Positions 57,094-64,000 of a stretch of DNA of 64,000 nt are shown here, piece by piece; positions within the stretch are counted from its first letter, which is position 1, and every line of letters starts with the position of its first letter. Source of the DNA: an uncultured Synechococcus sp. (GTDB lineage: Bacteria > Cyanobacteriota > Cyanobacteriia > Phormidesmidales > Phormidesmidaceae); assembly GCA_937911865.1 (NCBI GenBank), contig CALDSK010000067.1:33451-97450 (forward strand). The letters run 5' to 3'. The translations under genes and the position numbers were made by a program. The notes beneath the pieces are model-generated. The model was not told the origin of the DNA. It worked only from the letters and a program-made list of their open reading frames with translations, and ran no database searches.

Positions 57094-57270
57094 CTATTCC
57101 ACTACTCGTAAGCGTCCCGTATTCAGGGCCTCATATATCTGATTGATGAGGGCTTCGTCTTCTGCGCTGATCTTACCGCTGGCAAATACTGCCATCAAAA
57201 AAGCCTGATCTTTGCGAGTAATCCGGCGGGTCTCAAATATTTTAGACACTCTCTTTTCAATAGCCGACAT
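57094..57270 (-). CDS. Small conserved-type protein, function unknown
   Basis: 58 residues from ATG 57268-57270 to TAG 57094-57096. The sequence starts MSAIEKRVSKIFETRRITRK and ends IYEALNTGRLRVVE. It is charged, helical, with an acidic turn (SGKISAEDEALINQ) and has no signal peptide. I recall similar 55-60-residue proteins widely in cyanobacteria, with a start close to ATEKRV and an end LRSGRLRVVD, but without a named function. A strong terminator follows directly. Confidence 0.75.
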   Translation of the reverse strand: MSAIEKRVSKIFETRRITRKDQAFLMAVFASGKISAEDEALINQIYEALNTGRLRVVE

Positions 57271-57599
57271 AGGCGAATAGCAAAAAATCGCTCTAGCAAT
57301 AGATTCAGCAGAACAAGCGATACTCCAAAGGAGTAACTTGTGCGATCACCGCCTGCTTACATCAATCAGGATGCCCGAAACACATCAGTCACCCACGTAG
57401 AACAGATAGGGAACTGTCCTACGTGGGTGACTTGCTTATTGGCTTGCATCTTGGAGGAAAAAGCTTGGAGAAAACCAAAAAGGTTCGCTCTTCACAAAGC
57501 ACAGTAACCGTACTTGATGAAAAGCGAACCTCATGGGAAGGCCTCAGAGAACACCTGTAAAAGATATCGGACGCTCACACAGGCATCTATGGCATATCC
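57271..57599. other. Intergenic region with two long hairpins downstream of rpe
   Basis: 329 bp. AGTCACCCACGTAG (57387-57400) pairs with CTACGTGGGTGACT (57419-57432), an exact 14-bp stem. AGGTTCGCT (57481-57489) pairs with AGCGAACCT (57523-57531). No gene was seen. One hairpin could end rpe mRNA; the pair could also belong to an unrecognised small RNA. Confidence 0.6.
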
Positions 57600-58295
57600 C
57601 TAAACAGCTGCTAGTTCAGGGCGACGACTGTTGCGAATATCCTTGATTGCTGTTGCGTAGTCATCTGCTTTGAATACCGCAGACCCGGCGACAATTGCGT
57701 TGGCACCTGCATCCAACACCTGCCAGGTGTTGTGAGATTTCAAGCCACCATCCACTTCAATCCAAGGATCCAAGCCGCGCTCATCGCACATTGCTCTCAG
57801 CTTCTGAATTTTGGGAATCACGCCTGGAATAAAGCTCTGACCACCAAAGCCGGGGTTCACACTCATGATCAAAATGAGGTCGCACAGCTCTAGAGAGTAC
57901 TCAATCATGTCCAAGCTAGTACCAGGGTTTAGCACCACACCAGCCTGCTTGCCAAGCTCCTTGATTTGACCTAGCGTACGATGCAAGTGAGGAGACGCAT
58001 TGTGCTCACAGTGCACAGAAATGATGTCAGCACCTGCTTTTGCAAAGTCTTCTACATATTTTTCCGGCTCAACAATCATCAGGTGAACGTCTAGCGGCTT
58101 GTCGGTATGAGGACGAACCGCATCTACGATCATAGGACCAATCGTAATGTTGGGGACAAAGCGACCATCCATGACATCGACATGAATCCAGTCAGCACCC
58201 GCTTTATCAACGGCGCGAATCTCCTCGCCTAGTCGGCCAAAGTCTGCCGATAGAATCGACGGTGAAATAACAGTGGACTTGTTTGTCTTTGCCAT
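57600..58295 (-). CDS. rpe: Ribulose-phosphate 3-epimerase
   Basis: 231 residues. It begins with the usual [20 protein letters not shown], then [20 protein letters not shown], the metal-binding [29 protein letters not shown] and the last [12 protein letters not shown]. The enzyme interconverts ribulose-5-phosphate and xylulose-5-phosphate in the Calvin and pentose phosphate cycles. All catalytic residues (two Asp, two His) appear present. It is divergent from the S8 peptidase gene. Confidence 0.97.
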   Translation of the reverse strand: MAKTNKSTVISPSILSADFGRLGEEIRAVDKAGADWIHVDVMDGRFVPNITIGPMIVDAVRPHTDKPLDVHLMIVEPEKYVEDFAKAGADIISVHCEHNASPHLHRTLGQIKELGKQAGVVLNPGTSLDMIEYSLELCDLILIMSVNPGFGGQSFIPGVIPKIQKLRAMCDERGLDPWIEVDGGLKSHNTWQVLDAGANAIVAGSAVFKADDYATAIKDIRNSRRPELAAV

Positions 58296-58557
58296 AGGAA
58301 AGCAACCTCTCTAGGAAATGTCGGGAAATATACCGGGGAGTCTATTCTGGATGTGTCTATAGGCCATCCACCTCTAATAAATGCAGGAGCTATCAGGATT
58401 TATAGAGTGTGTAGCTATTGTAACAAAACATTTAGACTGTCAAACGACTAAATATCTCGCTTCAGAATTAGCAGATCTGTGCCGCTAGGTTCCGGTTACC
58501 GCCTGCCGTTTAATTGAGCTAAAGTTGCTCTATTGTCTTTTACTTCTTTGAGCATTC

Positions 58558-60255
58558 ATGGCGAACTCTGTCGGTCAGGCTTCAGCAGGCAAACCTTTGC
58601 GCAACAAGGCTCGCCAGGTGAGTCGACTCAGTTTAGGATTAAGCTTGGGTGTGATCGCGCTTGGAGTTCCTGCCTTTGCTCTGTCTACCTCTGTAGCAGG
58701 AGAAGGCATTGACGCTCGCCGCCTGCATGAAGCGCCCTACAACATCACAGGTAAAAAAATAGCCATTGGGCAAGTTGAGATTGGCCGCCCCAGTCAGTTT
58801 GGTATCGATAAGCTGGCAGCTGAGAACTCACCTGTGCAGGTCGGCAGAATTTTTGAGATAGATGGACCTGCGATCGCAGACGAATCTGTCGATGGTCATG
58901 CCGCTAACGTTGCTAGCGTCATGATCAGCAATGACAAAACCTTCAGAGGCGTCGCGCCTGACGCTTTTCTCTACTCAGCAGCCATTGGCACCCTCACCGA
59001 ATTCACAGGTCAGCAAGAAGAATGTCTGGCATCCCAGCACGTTGCCCTACGAAACAGCGGCGACGTACGCGCCACCAACTTCAGCTTTGGTGAACCCCTC
59101 AGCCGCGACGAGCGTCCTAATGCCGTCCTGGATGGCAACGCCTTACTCACTCAATGCATCGACTGGTCATCGCGTGTTCACAAACTACTTTATGTCATTG
59201 CTGGAAACCAGGGCCGAGGCGGCATTCCAATTCCTACGGACAACTTTAACGGCATCAACGTTGCCTATTCTCGCCGCGTAGACGGCCGCTTCGTTCGTGT
59301 AGACAATGCCAACCTGACAAGCGAGCCGCTGGCAACCGCGACCCAAGGTCCCAGCGTGGAGACCAATGTCGGAGCCAGACGCTCTATTAACTTAGTCGCA
59401 CCCGGTAGCGACATTGAAATGTTTGACCCCAGCGGCAGTCTCACAACGAGCAGCGGCACCAGCTTTGCAGCACCGCACGTAGTAGCGACCGTTGCGCTTC
59501 TACAAGAATTTGGCGATCGGCAGTTCCGCGCCGGTGCTAGCAACTGGAGTCTCGACTCTAGAGAATCGCTGGTGATGAAATCGGTCATTCTCAACGCGGC
59601 AGATAAGCTGGCAGATCCAGGCGATGGGTCTCTACTTGGCATGGCCCGGACCTTACTAGATGAAGGCGGCAAAGATTGGACCGAGTCAGATGCCTATGAG
59701 AGCCAGGCCATTCCCCTTCACGCAGAACTTGGCACTGGTCATCTCAATGCGTTTCGGGCCTACGAACAATTGGCAGGCGGGCAGTGGCAGCCAGGCGTAG
59801 TTCCCACAACAGGCTGGAGCTACAGCGGTCTTGCAAGCAATGACAGCAGCGAAGACTACACCTTTGAGCAGCCGCTCAAAGGGGGGAGCTACTTGAGCGC
59901 GACACTTTCCTGGGAACGTACCGTCACCCTCAACTCTGAAGACGAATACTTTGATATTGGCGAAAGTTTCACAGGTAGCCCTCTCAGCAATCTGGATCTG
60001 TATTTAATGCCCGCTGACGCTGAGGACATCTCAGAAAGCGTCTGGTCATCTGTCAGTACAGAAGATAGCCTGGAGCATATTTTTATACCTGTGCCGACCA
60101 CTGGAAACTACAAGCTCAGAGTGATTCAACGTCAGGCCAGCAGCCCAGAAATGCAGCCCTATGCGCTTGCCTGGTGGGCACAAGCCGAACAAGCTTCAGT
60201 CCCTTCGCCAGCGCCCTCTTCAGAGCCTTCAGCCTCACCTTCGCCAGAGCAGTAA
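58558..60255 (+). CDS. S8 (subtilisin-like) serine peptidase with Glu at the Asp position
   Basis: 565 residues. An N-terminal hydrophobic segment (about 24-45) looks like a signal peptide or anchor. The active site is readable: His114 in DGHAANVASVM, Asn217 in YVIAGNQGRGG (oxyanion hole) and Ser302 in SSGTSFAAPHVVATVALL. The expected Asp motif (normally D-T/S-G) is replaced by KKIAIGQVEIGRP, with Glu74 at the aligned place. The C-terminal part (about 425-540) is a PPC-like beta domain (YTFEQPLKGGSYLSATLSWE) and the tail is Pro/Ser-rich. It could be an active variant or a non-catalytic relative. Confidence 0.88.
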   Translation: MANSVGQASAGKPLRNKARQVSRLSLGLSLGVIALGVPAFALSTSVAGEGIDARRLHEAPYNITGKKIAIGQVEIGRPSQFGIDKLAAENSPVQVGRIFEIDGPAIADESVDGHAANVASVMISNDKTFRGVAPDAFLYSAAIGTLTEFTGQQEECLASQHVALRNSGDVRATNFSFGEPLSRDERPNAVLDGNALLTQCIDWSSRVHKLLYVIAGNQGRGGIPIPTDNFNGINVAYSRRVDGRFVRVDNANLTSEPLATATQGPSVETNVGARRSINLVAPGSDIEMFDPSGSLTTSSGTSFAAPHVVATVALLQEFGDRQFRAGASNWSLDSRESLVMKSVILNAADKLADPGDGSLLGMARTLLDEGGKDWTESDAYESQAIPLHAELGTGHLNAFRAYEQLAGGQWQPGVVPTTGWSYSGLASNDSSEDYTFEQPLKGGSYLSATLSWERTVTLNSEDEYFDIGESFTGSPLSNLDLYLMPADAEDISESVWSSVSTEDSLEHIFIPVPTTGNYKLRVIQRQASSPEMQPYALAWWAQAEQASVPSPAPSSEPSASPSPEQ

Positions 60256-60817
60256 CCCCCTTAAAGTAAAGCGCCATTCACACAGGCTGCACGTATAGTT
60301 GACACGTACCCGTAAATGTTCTTATTTGCGGCAGGTGCCGCTATATTTGCAACAATACGACATAATTGAGGGAAGGAAAACGCTTCGTCAAAATTTCGCA
60401 CATCCAGCTTCAAGCAACAGCTAACCCAGACCTCATAGGCAATTTACAGGACGTCCGGAATCAGGCAGCTACATATAGAAACCTGTTAACAACCCCCAAA
60501 GCTCGACTCGAAGCTAAGCCCAGAGTTGAGGACCCTACTTAACATCTGAATGTCACATTTGATACTGGACATCAGAACTTTAAACAACCGTGAACATCAC
60601 GAAAGCAGGACAAACCTATCTTGTTGTCCGTACGTTTATACCCATAGAGTTGTATTCATAGAGCTATATCTCATGAATTCATAGGTACGGAGTAATGAAT
60701 GCTTTTACGAATTACTAGAAGTACCTTTACTTGAAGCTACTGGTAGCTGTGGGTCAGCCGGATCAATGTATCAACTGATTGTGATCAACTGAATTGTCAA
60801 ATGATTTTTTTGAAGAA
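60256..60817. other. Intergenic region upstream of the export operon
   Basis: 562 bp. A short hairpin GCGGC-AGGT-GCCGC (60328-60341) follows the S8 gene and may be part of a weak terminator. Direct repeats include ATTCATAG words (60655-60685) and ATCAACTGA (60771 and 60784). No gene was seen; the export operon promoter must lie here. Confidence 0.5.
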
Positions 60818-62173
60818 ATGAGCGTTTACCGAGCCGTTTCAATAGCATCGAAACACATGCTGTCTTCGCGAGTCATCGCAGCATCTGTACTATCGCTCGC
60901 CAGTGGACTGGTATTATCGAGCCCGAGCGCAGCTGAAGATCTGCCCCGGCTGTCCGAGCCATCCTCTGTTGCTGACACGACTAACGCTGCTGACACCACT
61001 AACAGTGTCAACGCACAGGCCAATGAGCCAACTAGTGAGCCAGCAAATGAGCCAGCCAGTGAGCAGCCTAGCGAGCAAGAATTACCCTCTCTCAACCAAA
61101 CTCCGCCGGCCGGAGACCCCGCAGCGGTGCCTAATGCTAACAGCGCCAGCAGTAGCTTTGTCTCCCGGCAGCCTCTGCCGCTTTCACCTGGCGATCGCCT
61201 CAGGCTGACTATTCCAGGACTGGGAGGCGAAGAATTTAGTGGAATTTACGAAGTAAACCTCAGCGGCAATTTAGAAATTCCGTACCTAGCGCCTCTATCG
61301 GCAGTAGGCACTGTTCCTGAGACGCTAGAGCAGCAAATTCGCTCAGCTCTCATAGAACGACAGCTTTTTCGACCTGATCTGCTTCGAGTTAGCGTGCAAG
61401 TTTTAGACTACTCCCCGATTCAGGTGTCTGTAACAGGCGCGGTCTTCAAACCTGGCAGACTGCTGGTTGCAGAAAATGAAGAGGCGACAACCTTCAACGT
61501 TAGCGGCGAGTCTGTGGAGTTTGCAGGCGACTATCCGCTTGAGCGCTATCTGACATCGACATTGCTGACAGCGGGCGGCGTACAGCCTACAGCTGATATT
61601 AGTCAGGTACAGGTGTTACGAGGTACACAATCGACAGTCGTTGACCTTTCTGGCATTCTAACGGGCGATCGCGTTGATGATGTGGCGCTTGTAGCTGGCG
61701 ATCAGGTGATCGTTCCAAACAAGGGCGTCTTTCAAAGCGATCTGGTTCGACCCACGCAAATTACGCCAGAGACCGTAGAACTCTACGTTTCAAACCTCAC
61801 CGAACCAAGTGGTGGCAGCAATTTAGAGGGTACTGGTAACATCAACACAGCCAGTTTTGAGTATGGAACTAACTTGATTCAGGCCTTGGTCGCAGCCCAG
61901 TGCATTGGCGGCACCCGCTCTACCAATGCCAACAGAAGAGCGCTGCTGATTCAAACCGATGTCGTCTCTGGAGAATTGGATACCTCAGAATATTCCGTAC
62001 AAGATCTTGTTAGCAGAGCTTCAGAGTCCCCTGATGAAGCACCTTTGTTGATGCCGAATGATGCGATCGCTTGCTATAACTCGGGCATTGTGAACACCCG
62101 TAGCCTGTTCGATATAGTCGGCAACTTTCTCAGTCCTATAAATCTCTTACGTAACATCTTCTTCAATGACTGA
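60818..62173 (+). CDS. Polysaccharide export outer-membrane protein, Wza/GumB family
   Basis: 451 residues from ATG 60818; a TTG at 60794 is in frame as well. A signal peptide (about 1-37, ending SSPSAAE) precedes a long Ser/Glu/Pro/Ala spacer with repeated (T/S)SEPANEPA words. The polysaccharide export domain follows: LSPGDRLRLTIPGLGGEEFS, NLEIPYLAPLSAVG, VSVQVLDYSPIQVSVTGAVF, then SLBB-like blocks (LTAGGVQPTADISQVQVLRG). It forms the outer-membrane exit channel for surface polysaccharide. The stop overlaps the next start by 8 bp. Confidence 0.93.
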   Translation: MSVYRAVSIASKHMLSSRVIAASVLSLASGLVLSSPSAAEDLPRLSEPSSVADTTNAADTTNSVNAQANEPTSEPANEPASEQPSEQELPSLNQTPPAGDPAAVPNANSASSSFVSRQPLPLSPGDRLRLTIPGLGGEEFSGIYEVNLSGNLEIPYLAPLSAVGTVPETLEQQIRSALIERQLFRPDLLRVSVQVLDYSPIQVSVTGAVFKPGRLLVAENEEATTFNVSGESVEFAGDYPLERYLTSTLLTAGGVQPTADISQVQVLRGTQSTVVDLSGILTGDRVDDVALVAGDQVIVPNKGVFQSDLVRPTQITPETVELYVSNLTEPSGGSNLEGTGNINTASFEYGTNLIQALVAAQCIGGTRSTNANRRALLIQTDVVSGELDTSEYSVQDLVSRASESPDEAPLLMPNDAIACYNSGIVNTRSLFDIVGNFLSPINLLRNIFFND

Positions 62174-63587
62174 CGTTTTAGCCAAAATCAAACCTCGAAA
62201 AGCGACCCGGCAGTGGAGTATGCAGGGGTTCAACTATCTACTTGCAGGGGCCTTGCTCAACGCATTGGTCTGGGGCGGCACGCTGCTGTACCTTAGACAG
62301 CTAGATCCTGCCTACGTCAGCCGATGGGGCGTACTCGTTTTGGGTGCCGATTCCAATGTCAACGTCAGCCTGCCAGGGAGTGCATCAACCTCTGCTGACA
62401 CGGGCCGAACCAATGAATTTGCCAGAAGCGACTACGTTTTTATTGCGACGAGCTCAGACGTTATAGAAGATGCGGCTCAGCAGGTAGGTATCGACGGCGA
62501 AGAGTTTGAAACTCCTGATATTACGGTGGATAACAACACCGCAGTCATGACGTTCGCTATCGAAGGCAGCACACCAGAACTCGCCCAAAGAAAAGCCAGA
62601 GCGCTCTATACAGCGCTTAATCAGCGTGTTGAACAACTGCGTGAGGCAGAGGTCAATCGGCGAACCCTAGAAGATGAGGTAGAGCTAGAAAGGGCACGCA
62701 CTCGGGTCGATGACGCGCAAGAGCAGCTGTCAAACTATCTGGCAAATTCAGAGTTCAATTCCAACGAGCAGCTACAGAACATCACGAATGGAATAGAATC
62801 ACTCCGTCAGCTGCGCTCTGAGTACGCGGTTCAAGCCGATGGACTAAGCGGTCGTATCGATCAGCTCAACAGCACTGCAGATTTTGAGTCTCAAGACGTC
62901 ACCGATGCCTACAGCCTTCAGAGCGACCCGGTTTATCAGCAGCTGTTTACGACTTACGGCCGAGTCAGCGCTGAGTTCGCTGAGATTTCGGGACAGCTAG
63001 GTTCTCAGCATCCACTAGTTATGGACAAAAGGGCCGAGTTAGACAGTGCTCAAGCGTCGCTCCAGGAAAGAGGTGCGTTCTTACTCGGTAGACCCGTCGA
63101 TCAATCAACGCTAGTCAGGATTTCGCCGTTGAGCATTGACCCCCAAGTTGCGATAGTGCGTGGCGATCTATTTCGCGAGGATCTCGTTAGTCGAGCAGAC
63201 AGAGAACGTCTCGTTTCACAGAATCAGGCACTGGTCGCCGAAATTGATCAGATGGAAGGTCGACTAAACCAGCTATCACAAGAGAAGTTTACTGTTGACC
63301 AGCTCACACGCAATCTACAGATTGCCGAGTCTATCTTTGCATCCACTCTGGCTAGATTAGACCTGAACGACAAAGATATATACTCCATATATCCACCTAT
63401 TCAGCTGGTAACAGAGCCCTCACTACCCGATGAGGACGACAGTGTAAACCCGAGTACGCAGGCGGTCTTCTTAGTCGGATTAGGCGGCTCTTTTGTGGTT
63501 ACCTTTGGCCTCCTTTTACTCTGGTACGAGAAGCGCGATCGCTACGTCGATCCGGCTGAAGGGTACGTGACTACTGAGTCTGTCTAG
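62166..63587 (+). CDS. Chain-length determinant / GumC-type polysaccharide co-polymerase
   Basis: 473 residues with a first membrane helix (about 20-42, YLLAGALLNALVWGGTLLY) and a last one (about 437-460, VFLVGLGGSFVVTFGLLLLW). Between them are long coiled-coil helices (RTLEDEVELERARTRVDDAQ). This is the Wzz/GumC architecture. It stops after the second helix, so it lacks a BY-kinase domain. It works with the Wza-like channel to set chain length or guide polymer export. It overlaps that gene and precedes the flippase gene. Confidence 0.9.
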   Translation: MTDVLAKIKPRKATRQWSMQGFNYLLAGALLNALVWGGTLLYLRQLDPAYVSRWGVLVLGADSNVNVSLPGSASTSADTGRTNEFARSDYVFIATSSDVIEDAAQQVGIDGEEFETPDITVDNNTAVMTFAIEGSTPELAQRKARALYTALNQRVEQLREAEVNRRTLEDEVELERARTRVDDAQEQLSNYLANSEFNSNEQLQNITNGIESLRQLRSEYAVQADGLSGRIDQLNSTADFESQDVTDAYSLQSDPVYQQLFTTYGRVSAEFAEISGQLGSQHPLVMDKRAELDSAQASLQERGAFLLGRPVDQSTLVRISPLSIDPQVAIVRGDLFREDLVSRADRERLVSQNQALVAEIDQMEGRLNQLSQEKFTVDQLTRNLQIAESIFASTLARLDLNDKDIYSIYPPIQLVTEPSLPDEDDSVNPSTQAVFLVGLGGSFVVTFGLLLLWYEKRDRYVDPAEGYVTTESV

Positions 63588-63690
63588 TATTTGCGCCGTT
63601 TGGCATTTGCTCTATGTAGTATCCGTGCTGTGCAGCCTTCGCTATTCAGATTTGCTCTAACACCGCACAAGATAACCATCTTCTCATCGT

Positions 63691-64000
63691 ATGAAGCGAT
63701 TGCTCAAACGGGCGGCAGGAACGCTGGGTCTGCGCGTATCCTATACACTGTTGACCTTCGCAACCAACGTTGTGTTGGCGCGCCTGCTCGGTCCAACCGG
63801 ACATGGCACATATACGTATGCAACGTCTTGGGCATACCTCTTAGCGATTCCGGCAACGCTGGGCTTTGATGGCTTAGTAGGGCGCGAAGTGGCTATCTAC
63901 CATACTCAGCTTGCTTGGGCGCGAATGGGTGGGTTGCTTCGGTGGGCCAATATACTGGTCATTTTTTCGGCTACGGCGATCGCAGGTACAGGAGCGGCTC
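63691..64000 (+). CDS. Polysaccharide flippase (Wzx/MATE-like), N-terminal fragment
   Basis: 103 codons from ATG 63691 run open to the window edge. The sequence MKRLLKRAAGTLGLRVSYTL, then TNVVLARLLGPTGHGTYTYA and IPATLGFDGLVGREVAIYHT, is typical of the oligosaccharide flippase/MATE-type superfamily (Wzx), with two or three membrane helices visible. Together with the Wza- and Wzz-like genes this makes a Wzx/Wzy-type polysaccharide export locus. The gap to the previous gene is 103 bp. Confidence 0.88.
   Translation, partial: MKRLLKRAAGTLGLRVSYTLLTFATNVVLARLLGPTGHGTYTYATSWAYLLAIPATLGFDGLVGREVAIYHTQLAWARMGGLLRWANILVIFSATAIAGTGAA

Overview
The window is chromosomal DNA from a cyanobacterium. Three things show this. 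The HIP1 octamer (GCGATCGC) recurs throughout both coding and non-coding DNA. There are phycobilisome and photosynthetic electron-transport genes (apcF for the allophycocyanin beta-18 subunit, petG of cytochrome b6f, a membrane-anchored cytochrome c of CytM type, and btpA). There is also the cyanobacterial alkane pathway (ado, aar) in its usual neighbourhood with accA, a short-chain dehydrogenase and folE. The genus cannot be fixed from the sequence alone. Gene order looks like ordinary core genome with short operons and frequent strand switches; no insertion sequence, prophage, integrase or CRISPR array was seen.

Layout. 1-8.2 kb: pentapeptide-repeat protein (cut by the left edge), a YbjN-like protein, a DUF697 GTPase, a VKOR-thioredoxin fusion, btpA, and a 988-codon frame joining RimO to a CrhR-type DEAD-box RNA helicase. 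8.3-16 kb: small Cys-rich protein, Tic20-like protein, FAH hydrolase, rpsF, coiled-coil protein, DedA protein, SLH protein and a DUF255 thioredoxin-like protein. 16-23.7 kb, all minus strand: a coiled-coil gene broken by an in-frame amber codon, an ArsA/Get3-type ATPase, a very large AAA-WD40 protein, a second AAA-like protein and an unknown protein. 23.9-38 kb: cell-wall amidase, YHS and MsrA lipoproteins, TVP38 protein, double-Tudor protein, DUF3386-DUF4336 pair, RlpA, a Kir-type potassium channel, M28 peptidase, a caspase-like lipoprotein with an EF-hand, cytochrome c and petG. 38-49 kb: sugar kinase, apcF, glnN behind a textbook NtcA promoter, methyltransferase, trpF, site-2 protease, Uma2 nuclease, lipoate ligase, a small membrane protein, a second YbjN-like protein and folE. 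49-55 kb: SDR, accA, aar, ado, an unknown soluble protein and a DUF4112 protein. 55-60 kb: zinc-ribbon-like protein, PPC protein, tRNA-Phe, tRNA-Tyr, tRNA-Thr, a 58-residue conserved-looking protein, rpe and an S8 peptidase. 60.8-64 kb: a capsule or exopolysaccharide export operon (Wza-like, Wzz-like, flippase), cut by the right edge.

Working together. aar and ado turn acyl-ACP into alkanes while accA supplies malonyl-CoA for the acyl chains. glnN is controlled by nitrogen status through NtcA. apcF, petG and the cytochrome belong to light harvesting and electron flow. The last three genes form one export pathway for surface polysaccharide.

The observations most worth following are the RimO-helicase frame fusion (these genes are a two-gene operon in Synechocystis), the caspase-like lipoprotein with a perfect EF-hand loop, the neighbouring AAA-WD40 and AAA signalling-type ATPases, the amber-interrupted coiled-coil gene, an S8 peptidase with Glu where the catalytic Asp is expected, and several long perfect palindromes in intergenic DNA.
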